From positions 1-64,000 of the forward strand of contig NZ_FTMV01000015.1 of assembly GCF_900156175.1 (NCBI RefSeq): a stretch of 64,000 nucleotides of DNA. The letters are read 5' to 3'. How positions within the stretch are numbered: the stretch's first letter is position 1; each line of letters opens with the position of its first letter. Shown here piece by piece: positions 10,375-19,781 of the stretch. This DNA comes from Janthinobacterium sp. TND4EL3 (GTDB taxonomy: Bacteria; Pseudomonadota; Gammaproteobacteria; Burkholderiales; Burkholderiaceae_D). The position numbers and the translations under genes were made by a program. The notes below the pieces were generated by a model. It was given only the letters and a program-made list of their open reading frames with translations. It did not search any database and was not told where the DNA came from.

Positions 10375-12465
10375 TTATTTTTTGGTATAGGTGTTCAACC
10401 AGTCGAGCACCGTGTGATGCCACAGCAGCGAGTTCGCCGGCTTGAGCACCCAGTGGTTCTCGTCCGGGAAGACCAGCAGCTTGCTCGGGATGCCGCGGCG
10501 CTGCAGCGCCGTGAAGGTACCCAGGCCTTGCGCGGTGGGGATGCGGAAGTCCAGGTCGCCCTGCACCACCAGCATCGGCGTCTTCCAGTTCTTCACGAAG
10601 TTGACGGGGTTGAACTGCTCGTACTTGGCCGGCGCATCGTAGTAGGTGCCGCCGTTTTCCCACTCGGTGAACCACAGTTCTTCCGTCGCGTAAGCCATGC
10701 CGCGGTTGTCGAACACGCCGTCGTGGTTGACCAGGCACTTGAAGCCGTCCGGCCAGTTACCGGCGATCCAGTTCATCATGTAGCCGCCGTAGGAAGCGCC
10801 CAGCGCGCAACTGCGCTCGCGGTCCAGCCACGGGAATTTCCTGGTGGCCGCTTCCAGGCCCTTTTGCAGGTCGAGCAGCGGCTTGCCGCCCCAGTCGCCG
10901 CTGATCGAGTCCGTGAACTTCTGGCCATAGCCGGTGGAGCCGTGGAAGTCGATGAAGACGGTGGCGTAGCCGGCGCCCGCATACACTTGCGGATTCCAGC
11001 GGTAGCTCCAGCTGTTGCCGAAGCTGCCCTGCGGGCCGCCATGCACGAGGAAGGCCACCGGATATTTTTCGCCGGCCTTGGCATTCCATGGCTTCATGAC
11101 GTGGCCGTAGACGGTTTCGCCATCCGCGCCCGCGAACGAGAACTGTTCATATTCGCCAAAGCGCACGTTGGCCAGCGCTGCCGCATTCTGCTTCGTCAGC
11201 TGGAGCATCGGCGCGTTTTCCGACTTGGCGTCGAGCTTGCGCGTGTACAGCTGCGCGCCCGAGGCCAGGTTGGCCTGCGCCAGCACGATGGTATTGCCGC
11301 GCACGTCGAATTCGCCCACGGCGCCCTTGCCCGTCAGCGCGTTGACCTTGCCGCTGGCCGCGTCGATGTGGAACAGACGGTGCTGGCCCACGTCATCGGC
11401 GGCGACGAGGAAGGCCTTGCCGTCCGGCGTCCAGCGGAAATCGGCCACGGAACGGTCCCAGTCATCGGCGACGGTGCGCTTCTTGCCCGTGGCAACGTCC
11501 ATCAGCACCAAATGAAAACGGTCCGCCTCGAAGCCCGGCCTGGTCATGGCGACGTAGGCCAGGGTGCGGCCATCGGGCGAATAGGTGGCCTTCGCGTCCC
11601 AGGCGGGATTGTCGGCCGTGAGGTTGCGCGGCGCCTGGCCGCCGGCGGCCGGTATCGTGTAGACGTCGAAGTTGGTCGACCACGATTCCGTGCGGCCGGC
11701 CACGCGCACGGAGAAGGCCACCGTCTTGCCGTCCGGGCTGAAGTTGTATTCGCCGTTGTCGCCGAAGGGCTTCGATGGCGCGTCGCCATCGAGGGTGCCG
11801 CTCAGGCTGACGGGGGCGGCGCTGACCTTGCCGGTCGCGTCGATGGGCGCCGAGTACAGCGCATTGCGGCGGCCGTCGGCCCAGGTATCCCAGTGGCGCA
11901 CGAACATCTGGTCGTAGACCATGCCGGTCGCCTTGTTCTTCGCTTTTTCATCGAGGCGCTTTTTTGTACAGGCGAGGTCGGCGCAATCGAGGTAGACGGC
12001 CATGCTGAAGGCCAGGCGGTCGCCCTGCGGCGACAGGCGGTAGGTGTCCACGTCCAGCGGCAGGTCGGTGACCTTGGCCGCTTCGCCGCCGTTCAGGGGC
12101 AGCTGCCACACTTGCGAGGAGCCGGAGCGGCTTGAGAGGAAGTAGATGGCGTCGCCGTTCGGCGACCATTGCGGGTCGCCGGCGCTGGCGTCGCCGCGCG
12201 TGAGCTGGCGTGGCGCGGCATTCGGCGCGCGCAGGTCGATCAGCCACAGCTGCGTGTTGCCGCGGTTCTTGTCCAGGTTGGTGCTGCGCACCGTGTAGAC
12301 GACGCGCGTGGCGTCCGGCGACAGCACGGGGTGACCCACGCGTTCCATGGCCACCATGTCTTCCACGGTGAAGCCGCGCGGCGCGGCCGGCGCCGGTTCC
12401 GCAGCAGCGGCGGTGGTGGCCATGGCGGCACTGAATGCTCCCAAGAGCAGCAGACGTAAACTCAT
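10375..12465 (-). CDS. S9 family prolyl oligopeptidase/acylaminoacyl-peptidase, secreted
   Basis: 696 residues. A signal peptide (MSLRLLLLGAFSAAMATTAA) precedes a WD40-like beta-propeller (repeats such as SPDATRVVYTVRS, SPNGDAIYFLSS, SPDGRTLAYVAM) and a C-terminal alpha/beta hydrolase domain. The catalytic serine sits in GASYGGYM, the aspartate in VQGDLDFRIP and the histidine in DENHWVLKP. Such enzymes trim small peptides in the periplasm. A GGGAG lies 5 bp upstream of the ATG. It probably forms its own transcription unit, 118 bp downstream of the GST gene on the same strand. Confidence 0.92.
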   Translation of the reverse strand: MSLRLLLLGAFSAAMATTAAAAEPAPAAPRGFTVEDMVAMERVGHPVLSPDATRVVYTVRSTNLDKNRGNTQLWLIDLRAPNAAPRQLTRGDASAGDPQWSPNGDAIYFLSSRSGSSQVWQLPLNGGEAAKVTDLPLDVDTYRLSPQGDRLAFSMAVYLDCADLACTKKRLDEKAKNKATGMVYDQMFVRHWDTWADGRRNALYSAPIDATGKVSAAPVSLSGTLDGDAPSKPFGDNGEYNFSPDGKTVAFSVRVAGRTESWSTNFDVYTIPAAGGQAPRNLTADNPAWDAKATYSPDGRTLAYVAMTRPGFEADRFHLVLMDVATGKKRTVADDWDRSVADFRWTPDGKAFLVAADDVGQHRLFHIDAASGKVNALTGKGAVGEFDVRGNTIVLAQANLASGAQLYTRKLDAKSENAPMLQLTKQNAAALANVRFGEYEQFSFAGADGETVYGHVMKPWNAKAGEKYPVAFLVHGGPQGSFGNSWSYRWNPQVYAGAGYATVFIDFHGSTGYGQKFTDSISGDWGGKPLLDLQKGLEAATRKFPWLDRERSCALGASYGGYMMNWIAGNWPDGFKCLVNHDGVFDNRGMAYATEELWFTEWENGGTYYDAPAKYEQFNPVNFVKNWKTPMLVVQGDLDFRIPTAQGLGTFTALQRRGIPSKLLVFPDENHWVLKPANSLLWHHTVLDWLNTYTKK

Positions 12466-12583
12466 TCAAACTCCCGATTCTGATGACGACGTTGTCGATA
12501 TGGTATTGACGTGGCCGGCTGTACCGCCGGCAGCCCGACATCATAGCAATAAAGACGCGCCCGCTGCGGGAGTTGACCGGCGG

Positions 12584-13291
12584 TTAGCCGGCCGGACTTG
12601 CCAGTTGGTCGAGTGCCACGTGGCCCCGGAAACCGCCCCGACTGGCGGCCGGCAAGCCCGCCTCGATGGCGTGGGCAAAGCGGATGCCGGGGTCCTGTTC
12701 CAGCGCCGCCAGCACTCGCGCCACCTGCGGATAGTCGCTTAGCCGCGCCAGCTGCAGCGGTTCGGCCCAGCGCGCCGTGGCGGCCAGGTAGGCGTCGGCA
12801 ATCGTCGGCGCCGCATCGGAGGCGAGCCAGGCGCGGACGGCGAGCAGGCGTTCCAGGTGCGCCAGGCTTTTGTTCACCTTGTCGACGGCCATTTCGCGCC
12901 AGACGGCCGCGCGCGCATCGCCTTCTGCCGCGCGCGACGCCTGGAAGGCGGGCATGAAGGCGGCGTGGAAGGTCGTGTGCAGAAACGAGAGCGCGCTGTT
13001 CAGGCGGTCGCAGGCGGGCGTGCCCTGCGCAAAGCCCAGGCCGCTGGCCGGTGCGCGGGCGGCCAGGTGCAGCAGGATCGCCATGCTTTCCAGCAGCGGC
13101 GTGCCCTCGTGCGTGAGCAGGGCCGGCGTCTGGCCCAGGGGATTGATGGCGAGAAAGGCCGGATGCTGCTTGCTGGCCGGGTCGCGCGCTTCGACGCGGG
13201 CCAGGCGATACGGCAAGCCGCTCCATTCGAGGGCGGCGATGGCGGCAAACGAGCAGCCGAATGGCACGCTGTAGATCAGGGTGGTTTCCAT
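12584..13291 (-). CDS. Glutathione S-transferase family protein
   Basis: 235 residues. The N-terminal thioredoxin-like domain contains the glutathione-binding block NPLGQTPALLTHEGTPLLESMAIL (residues about 50-75, with the cis-Pro and the Glu-Ser pair), followed by an all-helical C-terminal domain. It would conjugate glutathione to electrophiles or act in stress defence. It diverges from an HxlR regulator, so it is probably its target. Confidence 0.88.
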   Translation of the reverse strand: METTLIYSVPFGCSFAAIAALEWSGLPYRLARVEARDPASKQHPAFLAINPLGQTPALLTHEGTPLLESMAILLHLAARAPASGLGFAQGTPACDRLNSALSFLHTTFHAAFMPAFQASRAAEGDARAAVWREMAVDKVNKSLAHLERLLAVRAWLASDAAPTIADAYLAATARWAEPLQLARLSDYPQVARVLAALEQDPGIRFAHAIEAGLPAASRGGFRGHVALDQLASPAG

Positions 13292-13365
13292 GCTGGAATT
13301 CCTTTGAGCTGAGGGAAGGGCAGTCTAGCTGCTACAGTTACTATTTGGAAGAAGGCAGAATAATG

Positions 13366-13390
13366 TGGTATAGCTATATTTTTTATACCA
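13366..13390. promoter_or_regulatory. Inverted-repeat operator between GST and hxlR-type gene
   Basis: TGGTATA (13366-13372), 11-bp AT-rich spacer, TATACCA (13384-13390): a perfect 7-bp inverted repeat in the 112-bp divergent intergenic region, 14 bp before the regulator start. HxlR-type repressors bind such dyads and often autoregulate; assignment to this regulator is inferred from position. Confidence 0.6.
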
Positions 13391-13403
13391 GATAGGGATC
13401 GCC

Positions 13404-13769
13404 ATGAAGGACAATGTCTCCGGCTGCGCCGTGGAAGAAGCCATGCGCTTGCTGGGTGGGCGCTGGAGAGCGGTGCTGCTCAGCTATCTGATGGCGGGGC
13501 CGAAGCGCTTCAGCGAAATCCGCCGCGCCGTGCCGAATATCTCGCAGCGCATGCTGACCCTGGATTTGCGTGCGCTGGAAGAGGCGGGCTTGCTGACGCG
13601 CACGATCTATGCGGAAGTGCCCGTCAAGGTGGAATATCAACTGACGGACGAGGGCTTGCGCTTGCGCGAGCTGGTCGAGATGCTGCGCGCCATCGGCCTG
13701 CGCCTGCGCGGACAGGCGGACGGGGGCGGTGCCTTTCTCGCGCCCGATGCCGTGGATAGTTCTCTATAG
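13404..13769 (+). CDS. HxlR-family winged helix-turn-helix regulator
   Basis: 121 residues, typical of the family. It shows the HxlR pattern: an N-terminal Cys (SGCAVEEAMRLLGGRW), the recognition region RFSEIRRAVPNISQRMLTLDLRALEEAGLL and the wing VEYQLTDEGLRL. HxlR proteins often sense electrophiles or oxidants through the N-terminal Cys, and this one diverges from a glutathione S-transferase. That pairing suggests a small detoxification switch. A perfect dyad lies just upstream. Confidence 0.9.
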   Translation: MKDNVSGCAVEEAMRLLGGRWRAVLLSYLMAGPKRFSEIRRAVPNISQRMLTLDLRALEEAGLLTRTIYAEVPVKVEYQLTDEGLRLRELVEMLRAIGLRLRGQADGGGAFLAPDAVDSSL

Positions 13770-13831
13770 AAACAGCTGTTTTTTATGCAAAGTGCTAGAC
13801 TGCCGGCCTTTGACCACTACTTTTGACACCC

Positions 13832-14422
13832 ATGCGCCTGACTACTCTCGCCCTGACCGCCGCCGCCCTGTTCGCCGCCTTGCCAGCCCAGGCCGCTACC
13901 ATGCCCACGCTCGAACACATCCAGGCCGCCGTACAGGCGGGCGTGGCCAAGTCCCAGGCGAAGATGCAATCGAGCATCCCGATTCCCGTGAAGGCCACCA
14001 GCCTGCAGGGTTGCCAGGAGTCGCAGGAAGTGCCGGGCGAGGTGGTGTGCCTGGTCGGCATGAGCGCCGCCATGCGCGACGGTTTTATGGTCTTGCCGCT
14101 ACGTAACGATAACGGCACCTGGGTCGGCGTCGAGCGCAAGGACGCCCGATTCGCGGGACCGTCGCCGGCCGAGGCGCAAGCGATGATACGCGCCTGGGCC
14201 AGGGAAGAAGTGGCGCGCAATCCGGAGGCGGCCAAGGACGTGCAGATGCAGGAAGCGCAAAGCACCATGCAGGTCAAGGCCGTCAACGAGTGCGACGTCA
14301 AGCGCAAGACGGGCTACCTCGTGTGCAACACGGAATTGAGCGTGCCGAGCCGTCCTGAAGCCATCAAGACGGAACTGACCTTCATGCTGGAAAACGCCGG
14401 CTGGCGCTACGTGCCGCGCTAG
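13832..14422 (+). CDS. Hypothetical secreted protein
   Basis: 196 residues, family not recognised. A signal peptide (MRLTTLALTAAALFAALPAQ, AAT) precedes a soluble domain with three or four cysteines (GCQESQE, VVCLVG, ECDVKRKTGYLVCNTE) that could form disulfides in the periplasm. The ATG at 13832 is chosen since it opens the signal peptide; a TTG lies 9 bp earlier in frame. It stands alone between the HxlR gene and a long gap; no functional clue from neighbours. Confidence 0.7.
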   Translation: MRLTTLALTAAALFAALPAQAATMPTLEHIQAAVQAGVAKSQAKMQSSIPIPVKATSLQGCQESQEVPGEVVCLVGMSAAMRDGFMVLPLRNDNGTWVGVERKDARFAGPSPAEAQAMIRAWAREEVARNPEAAKDVQMQEAQSTMQVKAVNECDVKRKTGYLVCNTELSVPSRPEAIKTELTFMLENAGWRYVPR

Positions 14423-14861
14423 GACGTCGGCGGCCAGGCCGCCTCTGTACCGGCGGCGCTCCGGCCGCCGCGTCCCGCGCATCGGCCAGCTTGATGCCTG
14501 GCAGCAGGCTGACGCCGCTCTCCCCAGGGCGCCAGCGCCACTCCTATCCCACACTGTATGCCCGTGTGCTTGCCCATGCAGCGGCCGGCGGCCGTGGCGC
14601 ATCCAAAATACCACGAGCGATTGGCCAGGCGAGGGAACGCGATGCAGGCGCACGCCCGCCGCGAAGTCAACTGAGGCGAATCGTTATATTTGCCGCCCTA
14701 CAGTATTGCATTAATGAAAATGATAGTATTGGTGATTATTGTTGTATATGTTGTGGTTTTGCCATATAAATTAATATATTTGGTTTAATCGTTTATTTTT
14801 GGCGTATGATGTTGTTAATTCGCAAGTAAATGCTGCGATGTTGAATGTCTGGAGATACGCC
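14423..14861. other. 439-bp gap with no supported gene; AT-rich promoter region at its right end
   Basis: The left part (14423-14690) is GC-rich, and its minus-strand frames contain short stretches vaguely like the C-terminus of a transcription regulator (for example SLLPGIKLADARD), but in different frames and with no start; a decayed gene is possible but not shown. The right part (14690-14840) is markedly AT-rich and is probably the promoter/leader of the HD-GYP gene. Confidence 0.35.
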
Positions 14862-16127
14862 GTGCTGAAAAAAATAGCGAGTAGCGAACTGGTATTGGGA
14901 ATGTATGTCGAGAGGCTGGGCCGTTCCTGGCTCGATACGCCATTCTGGAAGCGTTCCTTTTTGCTCGAGTCGCAAGCAGACCTGGAACGCATCCGTGCGG
15001 CGCGCCTCAGTGAAGTATGGATCGACGTGGCGCGCGGGCTGGCGCCGGTGGAAGCGGCGCCGCCAGCCGCACCGCAGGCGGCCGACGTGCCACCAGCCGC
15101 AGTGCCGCCCGTCGCGCCCACGCCCGCGCCGGCGGCCGATGCCGGCCCCGCGCAGAATGCGGCTGCGCCCATGTCGCGCGACGAGGAACTGGCGCATGCG
15201 CGGCGCCTGATCGAACGCTCGCGCCAGGCCGTGCAGACGATGTTCGACGAGGCGCGCATGGGCAAGGCCCTGTCCGTGGGGCAGGCCTACGAACTGGTCG
15301 ACGATATCGCCGCATCGGTGTTGCGCGGCGGCAGTGTGCTGCTGGGCCTGGCGCGCCTGAAAACGGCCGACAACTACACGTATATGCATTCGGTGGCCGT
15401 GTGCGCGCTGATGACGGCGCTGGCCACGGAAGTGGGCCTGTCGCACGAGCAGGTGCGCTCGGCCGGACTGGCGGGCTTGCTGCACGACATAGGCAAGATG
15501 GCCGTGCCGTCCGCCATCCTCAACAAGCCGGGCAGCCTGAGCGAGGCGGAATTCGGCTCCGTGCGCGCCCATCCGGCTGCCGGCCACCGCATGCTGCAGG
15601 AAGTGGGCGAGCTCGATCCCGTGGCGCTCGACGTGTGCCTGCACCACCATGAAAAACTCGACGGCAGCGGCTATCCGAAAGGCTTGCGCGGCGAGGAAGT
15701 GAGCCTGTATGCGCGCATGGGGGCCATCTGCGACGTGTACGACGCGATCACTTCGAACCGGCCGTACAAGCAGGGATGGTGTCCGGCCGATTCGCTGCGC
15801 CGCATGGCCGCCTGGCGCGGTGCGCATCTGGACGCGCAGCTGTTCGCCGCCTTCGTCAAATGCCTGGGCATCTATCCGCTGGGCACCCTGGTGCGCCTGC
15901 AGTCGGAACGCCTGGCCGTGGTGGTGGGCCAGACGCCGGGCAAGCCGCTGACCCAGCCCACCGTGCGCGTGTTTTTTTCCATCCGCGCCGGCACCTGCAT
16001 TGTGCCATCGGTCATCGACCTGGCCGCGCCGGGTTGCCAGGAGCGCATTGTTTCTACGGAGAGCGCGGAACGGTGGCGCTTGCAGGACGTGGACCGTTAC
16101 TGGGCCGGTGAACCTGCCGTGGCTTAG
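14862..16127 (+). CDS. HD-GYP domain c-di-GMP phosphodiesterase with DUF3391
   Basis: 421 residues. An N-terminal DUF3391 region (LKKIASSELVLGMYVERLG, SWLDTPFWKRSF) is followed by a Pro/Ala-rich linker (about residues 65-95) and an HD-GYP domain. The metal-binding HD motif is in LLHDIGKM and the GYP motif in HHHEKLDGSGYPKGL, both intact, so cyclic-di-GMP hydrolysis is expected. The GTG at 14862 has a GGAG 7 bp upstream and gives the usual family N-terminus; in-frame ATG at 14838 and a TTG at 14799 are less likely. Its product would lower c-di-GMP and favour motility. Confidence 0.9.
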   Translation: MLKKIASSELVLGMYVERLGRSWLDTPFWKRSFLLESQADLERIRAARLSEVWIDVARGLAPVEAAPPAAPQAADVPPAAVPPVAPTPAPAADAGPAQNAAAPMSRDEELAHARRLIERSRQAVQTMFDEARMGKALSVGQAYELVDDIAASVLRGGSVLLGLARLKTADNYTYMHSVAVCALMTALATEVGLSHEQVRSAGLAGLLHDIGKMAVPSAILNKPGSLSEAEFGSVRAHPAAGHRMLQEVGELDPVALDVCLHHHEKLDGSGYPKGLRGEEVSLYARMGAICDVYDAITSNRPYKQGWCPADSLRRMAAWRGAHLDAQLFAAFVKCLGIYPLGTLVRLQSERLAVVVGQTPGKPLTQPTVRVFFSIRAGTCIVPSVIDLAAPGCQERIVSTESAERWRLQDVDRYWAGEPAVA

Positions 16128-16272
16128 CGGCCGGCAAGGCTGGAAAAAAGTTCATTTTATTAATAGCAAAATATTAAAATAGTGGTGCCAGTGCCGTGCC
16201 CGCTTTCCTGACTGGCGACCGTGCCTTGTCCGCATACCCGTTACCGTACGGGCTACCTCTGAGGATGTGACC

Positions 16273-17913
16273 ATGCGACTTAATCTTCCCGTCAGCGATA
16301 CCGAGATCACACTGAGCGATAGCGAGACCATCGTCTCGACTACCGACTTGCAAGGCAATATCACGTATGCGAATCCGTATTTCATCGCCGTCAGCGGCTA
16401 CAGCGCGGAAGAATTGATCGGCGCACCGCAAAACATCCTGCGTCACCCGGACATGCCGGTGGAAGCGTTCGCCGATTTCTGGGCCACCATCCGCTCGGGA
16501 CGTTCGTGGAGCGGCATGGTGAAAAACCGCTGCAAGAGCGGCGACTACTACTGGGTGCTGGCGAACGTGACGCCGGTGGTGGAAGACGGCGTGGCCGTCG
16601 GCTACATGTCCGTGCGCACCAAGCCCACGCGCCAGCAGGTGGCGCAGGCGTCGGCCCTGTACGCGCGCATCAAGGCGGGCCAGGCCGACGGCATCGCCCT
16701 GAGCCAGGGCGCCGCCGTGCGCACGGGCTGGCTGGCGCGGCTGCTCAGCGTGCGCGACATGGCCATCGGCCGGCGCATCGCCTGGAACCTGGGCGCGCTG
16801 GTCGTGCTCTTGCTGCTGCAGCTGGCCTGGGATGCGGGCCTGCTGCCGGCTGCGGCACACGGCTGGCTGACGGGCCTGTCCGTGGCGGCCCTGTGCCTGA
16901 CCCTGTATTTCTGGCATGCCTTGCACAAGGTCGTGCTGCAGCCGCTGCAGCGGGCGCGCCAGGCGTGCGACGTGATGGCGGGCGGCGACCTGACGGGCGA
17001 GCTCGACACGACGCGGCGCGACGAGATGGGGCAGCTGCTGCGCTCCTTGCGCCAGTTGCGCGTGAATCTGCATTCCATCGTCGGCGACGTGCGCGGCAAT
17101 TTCCTGCGCATCAGCATGGCCAGCCAGGAAATCGCCGCCGGCAACATGGACCTGTCCGGCCGCACGGAGGCGCAGGCCTCGGCCCTGGAGCAGACGGCGT
17201 CGAGCATGGAGCAGCTGGCGGCCACGGTGCAGCAAAACAGCGGCAATGCCGTGCAGGCCAGCGACATGGCCGGCAAGGTGCATGGCCTGGCCGGGCGCGG
17301 CGGCGAGATCGTCGGCCAGATGGTGACGATGATGGCGGACATTAACGCCTCATCGAAGAAGATCGGCGACATTACGGGCATTATCGAGGGTATCGCCTTC
17401 CAGACGAATATCCTGGCCCTGAATGCGGCCGTGGAAGCGGCGCGCGCCGGCGACCAGGGCCGCGGCTTTGCCGTCGTGGCAGGCGAAGTGCGCAGCCTGG
17501 CCCACCGCAGCGCGGCGGCGGCCACGGAAATCAAGCAGCTGATCACGGCCTCGCTGGCGCAGGTCCAGGAAGGCGCGAAGCTGGCGCAGCAGGCGGGCGC
17601 CAGCAGCGCCGAAATGCTGGGCGCGGTGCAGGGCGTGCACGGCATCATGGAAGAAATCGCCTCGGCCTCGCGCGAGCAAAGCCACGGCATCGGCCAGGTC
17701 AACATGGCCGTCACGCAGATGGATGAAGTGACGCAGCAGAACGCGGCCCTGGTGGAAGAGTCGGCGGCCGCTTCCGCGTCGCTGCAAGACCAGGCCCTGC
17801 AGCTGGAGCAAGCCATGGCCCTGTTCAAGCTGGAGCGGCGGCGCGGCGGTCCCGCCACGCCCTTGCGCGCGCCGGAGCGCCGCGCTACAGCAGGCGCTCT
17901 GACAGCGCCTTGA
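16273..17913 (+). CDS. aer: PAS-domain methyl-accepting receptor, Aer-like
   Basis: 546 residues. Residues about 10-120 form a PAS domain (STTDLQGNITYANPYF, GYSAEELIGAPQNILRHPDMP, typical of Aer energy taxis receptors that hold FAD). Two membrane segments lie at about 170-215 with almost no periplasmic part, then HAMP and the signalling domain with hairpin tip FQTNILALNAAVEAARAG. It would sense redox/oxygen from the cytoplasm and signal to CheA-CheW. A GAGG lies 8 bp before the ATG. Its 3' end overlaps the convergent DUF2071 gene by 29 bp. No xWxxF tether is visible at the C-terminus. Confidence 0.9.
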   Translation: MRLNLPVSDTEITLSDSETIVSTTDLQGNITYANPYFIAVSGYSAEELIGAPQNILRHPDMPVEAFADFWATIRSGRSWSGMVKNRCKSGDYYWVLANVTPVVEDGVAVGYMSVRTKPTRQQVAQASALYARIKAGQADGIALSQGAAVRTGWLARLLSVRDMAIGRRIAWNLGALVVLLLLQLAWDAGLLPAAAHGWLTGLSVAALCLTLYFWHALHKVVLQPLQRARQACDVMAGGDLTGELDTTRRDEMGQLLRSLRQLRVNLHSIVGDVRGNFLRISMASQEIAAGNMDLSGRTEAQASALEQTASSMEQLAATVQQNSGNAVQASDMAGKVHGLAGRGGEIVGQMVTMMADINASSKKIGDITGIIEGIAFQTNILALNAAVEAARAGDQGRGFAVVAGEVRSLAHRSAAAATEIKQLITASLAQVQEGAKLAQQAGASSAEMLGAVQGVHGIMEEIASASREQSHGIGQVNMAVTQMDEVTQQNAALVEESAAASASLQDQALQLEQAMALFKLERRRGGPATPLRAPERRATAGALTAP

Positions 17914-18733
17914 ACGGTACCTTGGGCACGAGGAAGGCCAACGGAGCGGACAGGGGCGGCAACTGCGCCAGCAAGCCGCAGTCGGCGCGCACGGCTGTCA
18001 GCGCTTGCACTTGATCCAGATCAACGGGCAAGTCGATTTCACCGAAGACCAGCTTGCCATTGCGCGGCACGGATGCGATGGCCGCATCCTGGCAGGCCAG
18101 GAAGGCGACGGCGTCGCGCCAGTTGTCGAACAGTTGCTGCCATTCGGCATCGAGGCCATGCTCCGCTGTGATGTCCGCCTGCACGTCCAGCGCCGGGGCG
18201 CTGCCGGCGCCGCTGGCAATGCTGCAGCGGGCCTGCGTGGCGCCGACTTCCAGCGTCATGCCGGCCGCCAGGTGCGTCGGCAGGATGTCGCTGAACAGGC
18301 GCGTGCCCAGCGCATGCGGCAGGCTGTCCATGATATTTTTGAGGAAGTACACGCAGGGCACGTCCGGCGCGCCCGCTGGGGTGTGGTCCAGGTACAGCCG
18401 CCAGTTGCTTTGCAGCGGAGACGGCATCAGCCGGCGCAAGGGCCCCGGCAGGGCGGGGCCGAAATGGCCGTGGCGGTAGGTCAGTACGGTAAATGGCGTC
18501 TTGCCGTCGCGCTGCCACAGGGCTACGCCCGGCGGCAATAATGTCTGCGCCGCAGCGGCATCGACCAGCCAGCTCACGTAGACGACATCGCGCACGTCGC
18601 TGTGCAGGGTCAGGAAGGGCAGGCGCGACATGACGGCCTGGCGCAGCTTGGCGAAATGCGCGCAATTGGCGAGCGCGGCAAACAGGCGCCCCGGCCCGCC
18701 CGCGCGCGGGTGGCGGTAAGTATTGTCTTGCAA
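17885..18733 (-). CDS. DUF2071 (YqjF-like) family protein
   Basis: 282 residues. The N-terminal region SDVRDVVYVSWLVDAAAAQTLLPPGV matches the start of DUF2071/acetoacetate decarboxylase-like proteins; function is unknown for the family. About 34 residues precede the conserved part, and an in-frame Met at about 18631 (MSRLPFLTL) may be the true start. The 3' end overlaps the receptor gene on the other strand by 29 bp. Confidence 0.75.
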   Translation of the reverse strand: MQDNTYRHPRAGGPGRLFAALANCAHFAKLRQAVMSRLPFLTLHSDVRDVVYVSWLVDAAAAQTLLPPGVALWQRDGKTPFTVLTYRHGHFGPALPGPLRRLMPSPLQSNWRLYLDHTPAGAPDVPCVYFLKNIMDSLPHALGTRLFSDILPTHLAAGMTLEVGATQARCSIASGAGSAPALDVQADITAEHGLDAEWQQLFDNWRDAVAFLACQDAAIASVPRNGKLVFGEIDLPVDLDQVQALTAVRADCGLLAQLPPLSAPLAFLVPKVPFKALSERLL

Positions 18734-18782
18734 TCGGGAACTTTCTGGAAAGGCGCAGGAAGATTAATACGCTGACGCTGCA

Positions 18783-18900
18783 ACGCCCGTCCACATCATC
18801 GCGAGCGGCAGCGATGTGTGGCCGAGACGCGCAGCTGTGCTGGAGCACAGCGAGCATCGCAGGCCGCACAGGGCGCCGCGCAGCCGATGTGGGCGGGCGT
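18783..18900. repeat. Structured intergenic repeat, copy 1
   Basis: Outer stem of about 15 bp: ACGCCCGTCCACATC (18783-18797) against GATGTGGGCGGGCGT (18886-18900), one G-T pair. Central hairpin GCTGTGC-TGGA-GCACAGC (18834-18851). The inner arms share the motifs GAGCGGCAG and GAGCATCGCAGGCCGCA with copies at 59393 and 61043. The terminal and hairpin sequences differ from those copies but remain base-paired. It lies just 3' of bdhA. Confidence 0.8.
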
Positions 18901-18905
18901 CACTA

Positions 18906-19688
18906 TTATTGCATGTGCCAGCCGTGGCTGACGACGATGGATTGTCCGCTCAGGGCGTTCGACGGGAACGCTGCCAGGAAGATGGCCGTTTGCGCCACGT
19001 CCTGCGTGGTGGTGAATTCGCCGTCGATGGTGTCTTTCAGCATGACTTTCTTGATCACGTCCTCTTCGCTGATGTGCAGCTGGGCCGCCTGTTCGGGGAT
19101 TTGCTTGTCGACCAGCGGCGTGCGCACGAAGCCGGGGCAGATGACGTTGGCGCGGATGCCATCCTTTGCGCCTTCCTTGGCCACCACCTTGGCCAGGCCC
19201 AGCAAACCATGCTTGGCGGCAACGTAGGCGCTCTTGAACGGCGAGCCTTCATGCGAGTGCACGGAGCCCATGTAGATGATGGCGCCGCCGCGGCCCGCCT
19301 TGATCATTTCGCGCATGCAGGCGCGCGTGGTGAGGAAGGCGCCGTCCATGTGAATGGCCAGCATCTTTTTCCACTGCTCGAAGGGGTAGTCGACGACGGG
19401 GCTGATGATCTGGATGCCCGCGTTGCTGATCAGAATGTCGATGCCGCCAAAGTGGGCCGCGGCGTCCGCCACGCCCTTGTCGACCTGCTCTTCGCTGGAG
19501 ACATCCATGGCGACGGCAAACGCCTGGCCGCCTGCCTGCTTGATTTCCTCGGCCGTCTTGCTGGCCGCTTCCAGGGCCAGGTCGGCGATGACGACCTTGG
19601 CGCCCTGTTTGGCGTATTCGATGGCCATTTCCTTGCCGATACCACTGGCGGCGCCGGTAATCAGTGCGACTTTGTCTTGGAGTTGCAT
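18906..19688 (-). CDS. bdhA: D-3-hydroxybutyrate dehydrogenase
   Basis: 260 residues, the family length. Short-chain dehydrogenase with NAD-binding [16 protein letters not shown]-equivalent [11 protein letters not shown], catalytic Ser-Tyr-Lys in [21 protein letters not shown] and the 3-HBDH-typical end ([35 protein letters not shown]). It interconverts 3-hydroxybutyrate and acetoacetate, as in polyhydroxybutyrate breakdown. The ATG at 19688 has AAGGA 6 bp upstream; an in-frame ATG 15 bp earlier is less well placed. Confidence 0.93.
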   Translation of the reverse strand: MQLQDKVALITGAASGIGKEMAIEYAKQGAKVVIADLALEAASKTAEEIKQAGGQAFAVAMDVSSEEQVDKGVADAAAHFGGIDILISNAGIQIISPVVDYPFEQWKKMLAIHMDGAFLTTRACMREMIKAGRGGAIIYMGSVHSHEGSPFKSAYVAAKHGLLGLAKVVAKEGAKDGIRANVICPGFVRTPLVDKQIPEQAAQLHISEEDVIKKVMLKDTIDGEFTTTQDVAQTAIFLAAFPSNALSGQSIVVSHGWHMQ

Positions 19689-19781
19689 ATTAATCCTTTG
19701 CATTGCGGGTTGGAGTGATGGTGGGAGCCTGACATGCCAGTATAGCCAGAAAACGGGCAGGGCATGGCGCGCGCACGCCAG

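Noticed and set aside
10321..12135. 604-codon plus-strand frame opposite the S9 peptidase
   Set aside because: No recognisable domains and a biased composition; the peptidase with an intact catalytic triad lies on the other strand.
14419..14690. Possible remnant of a transcription regulator on the minus strand
   Set aside because: Suggestive residues occur in different frames, there is no start, and similarity is weak; not enough for a pseudogene call.
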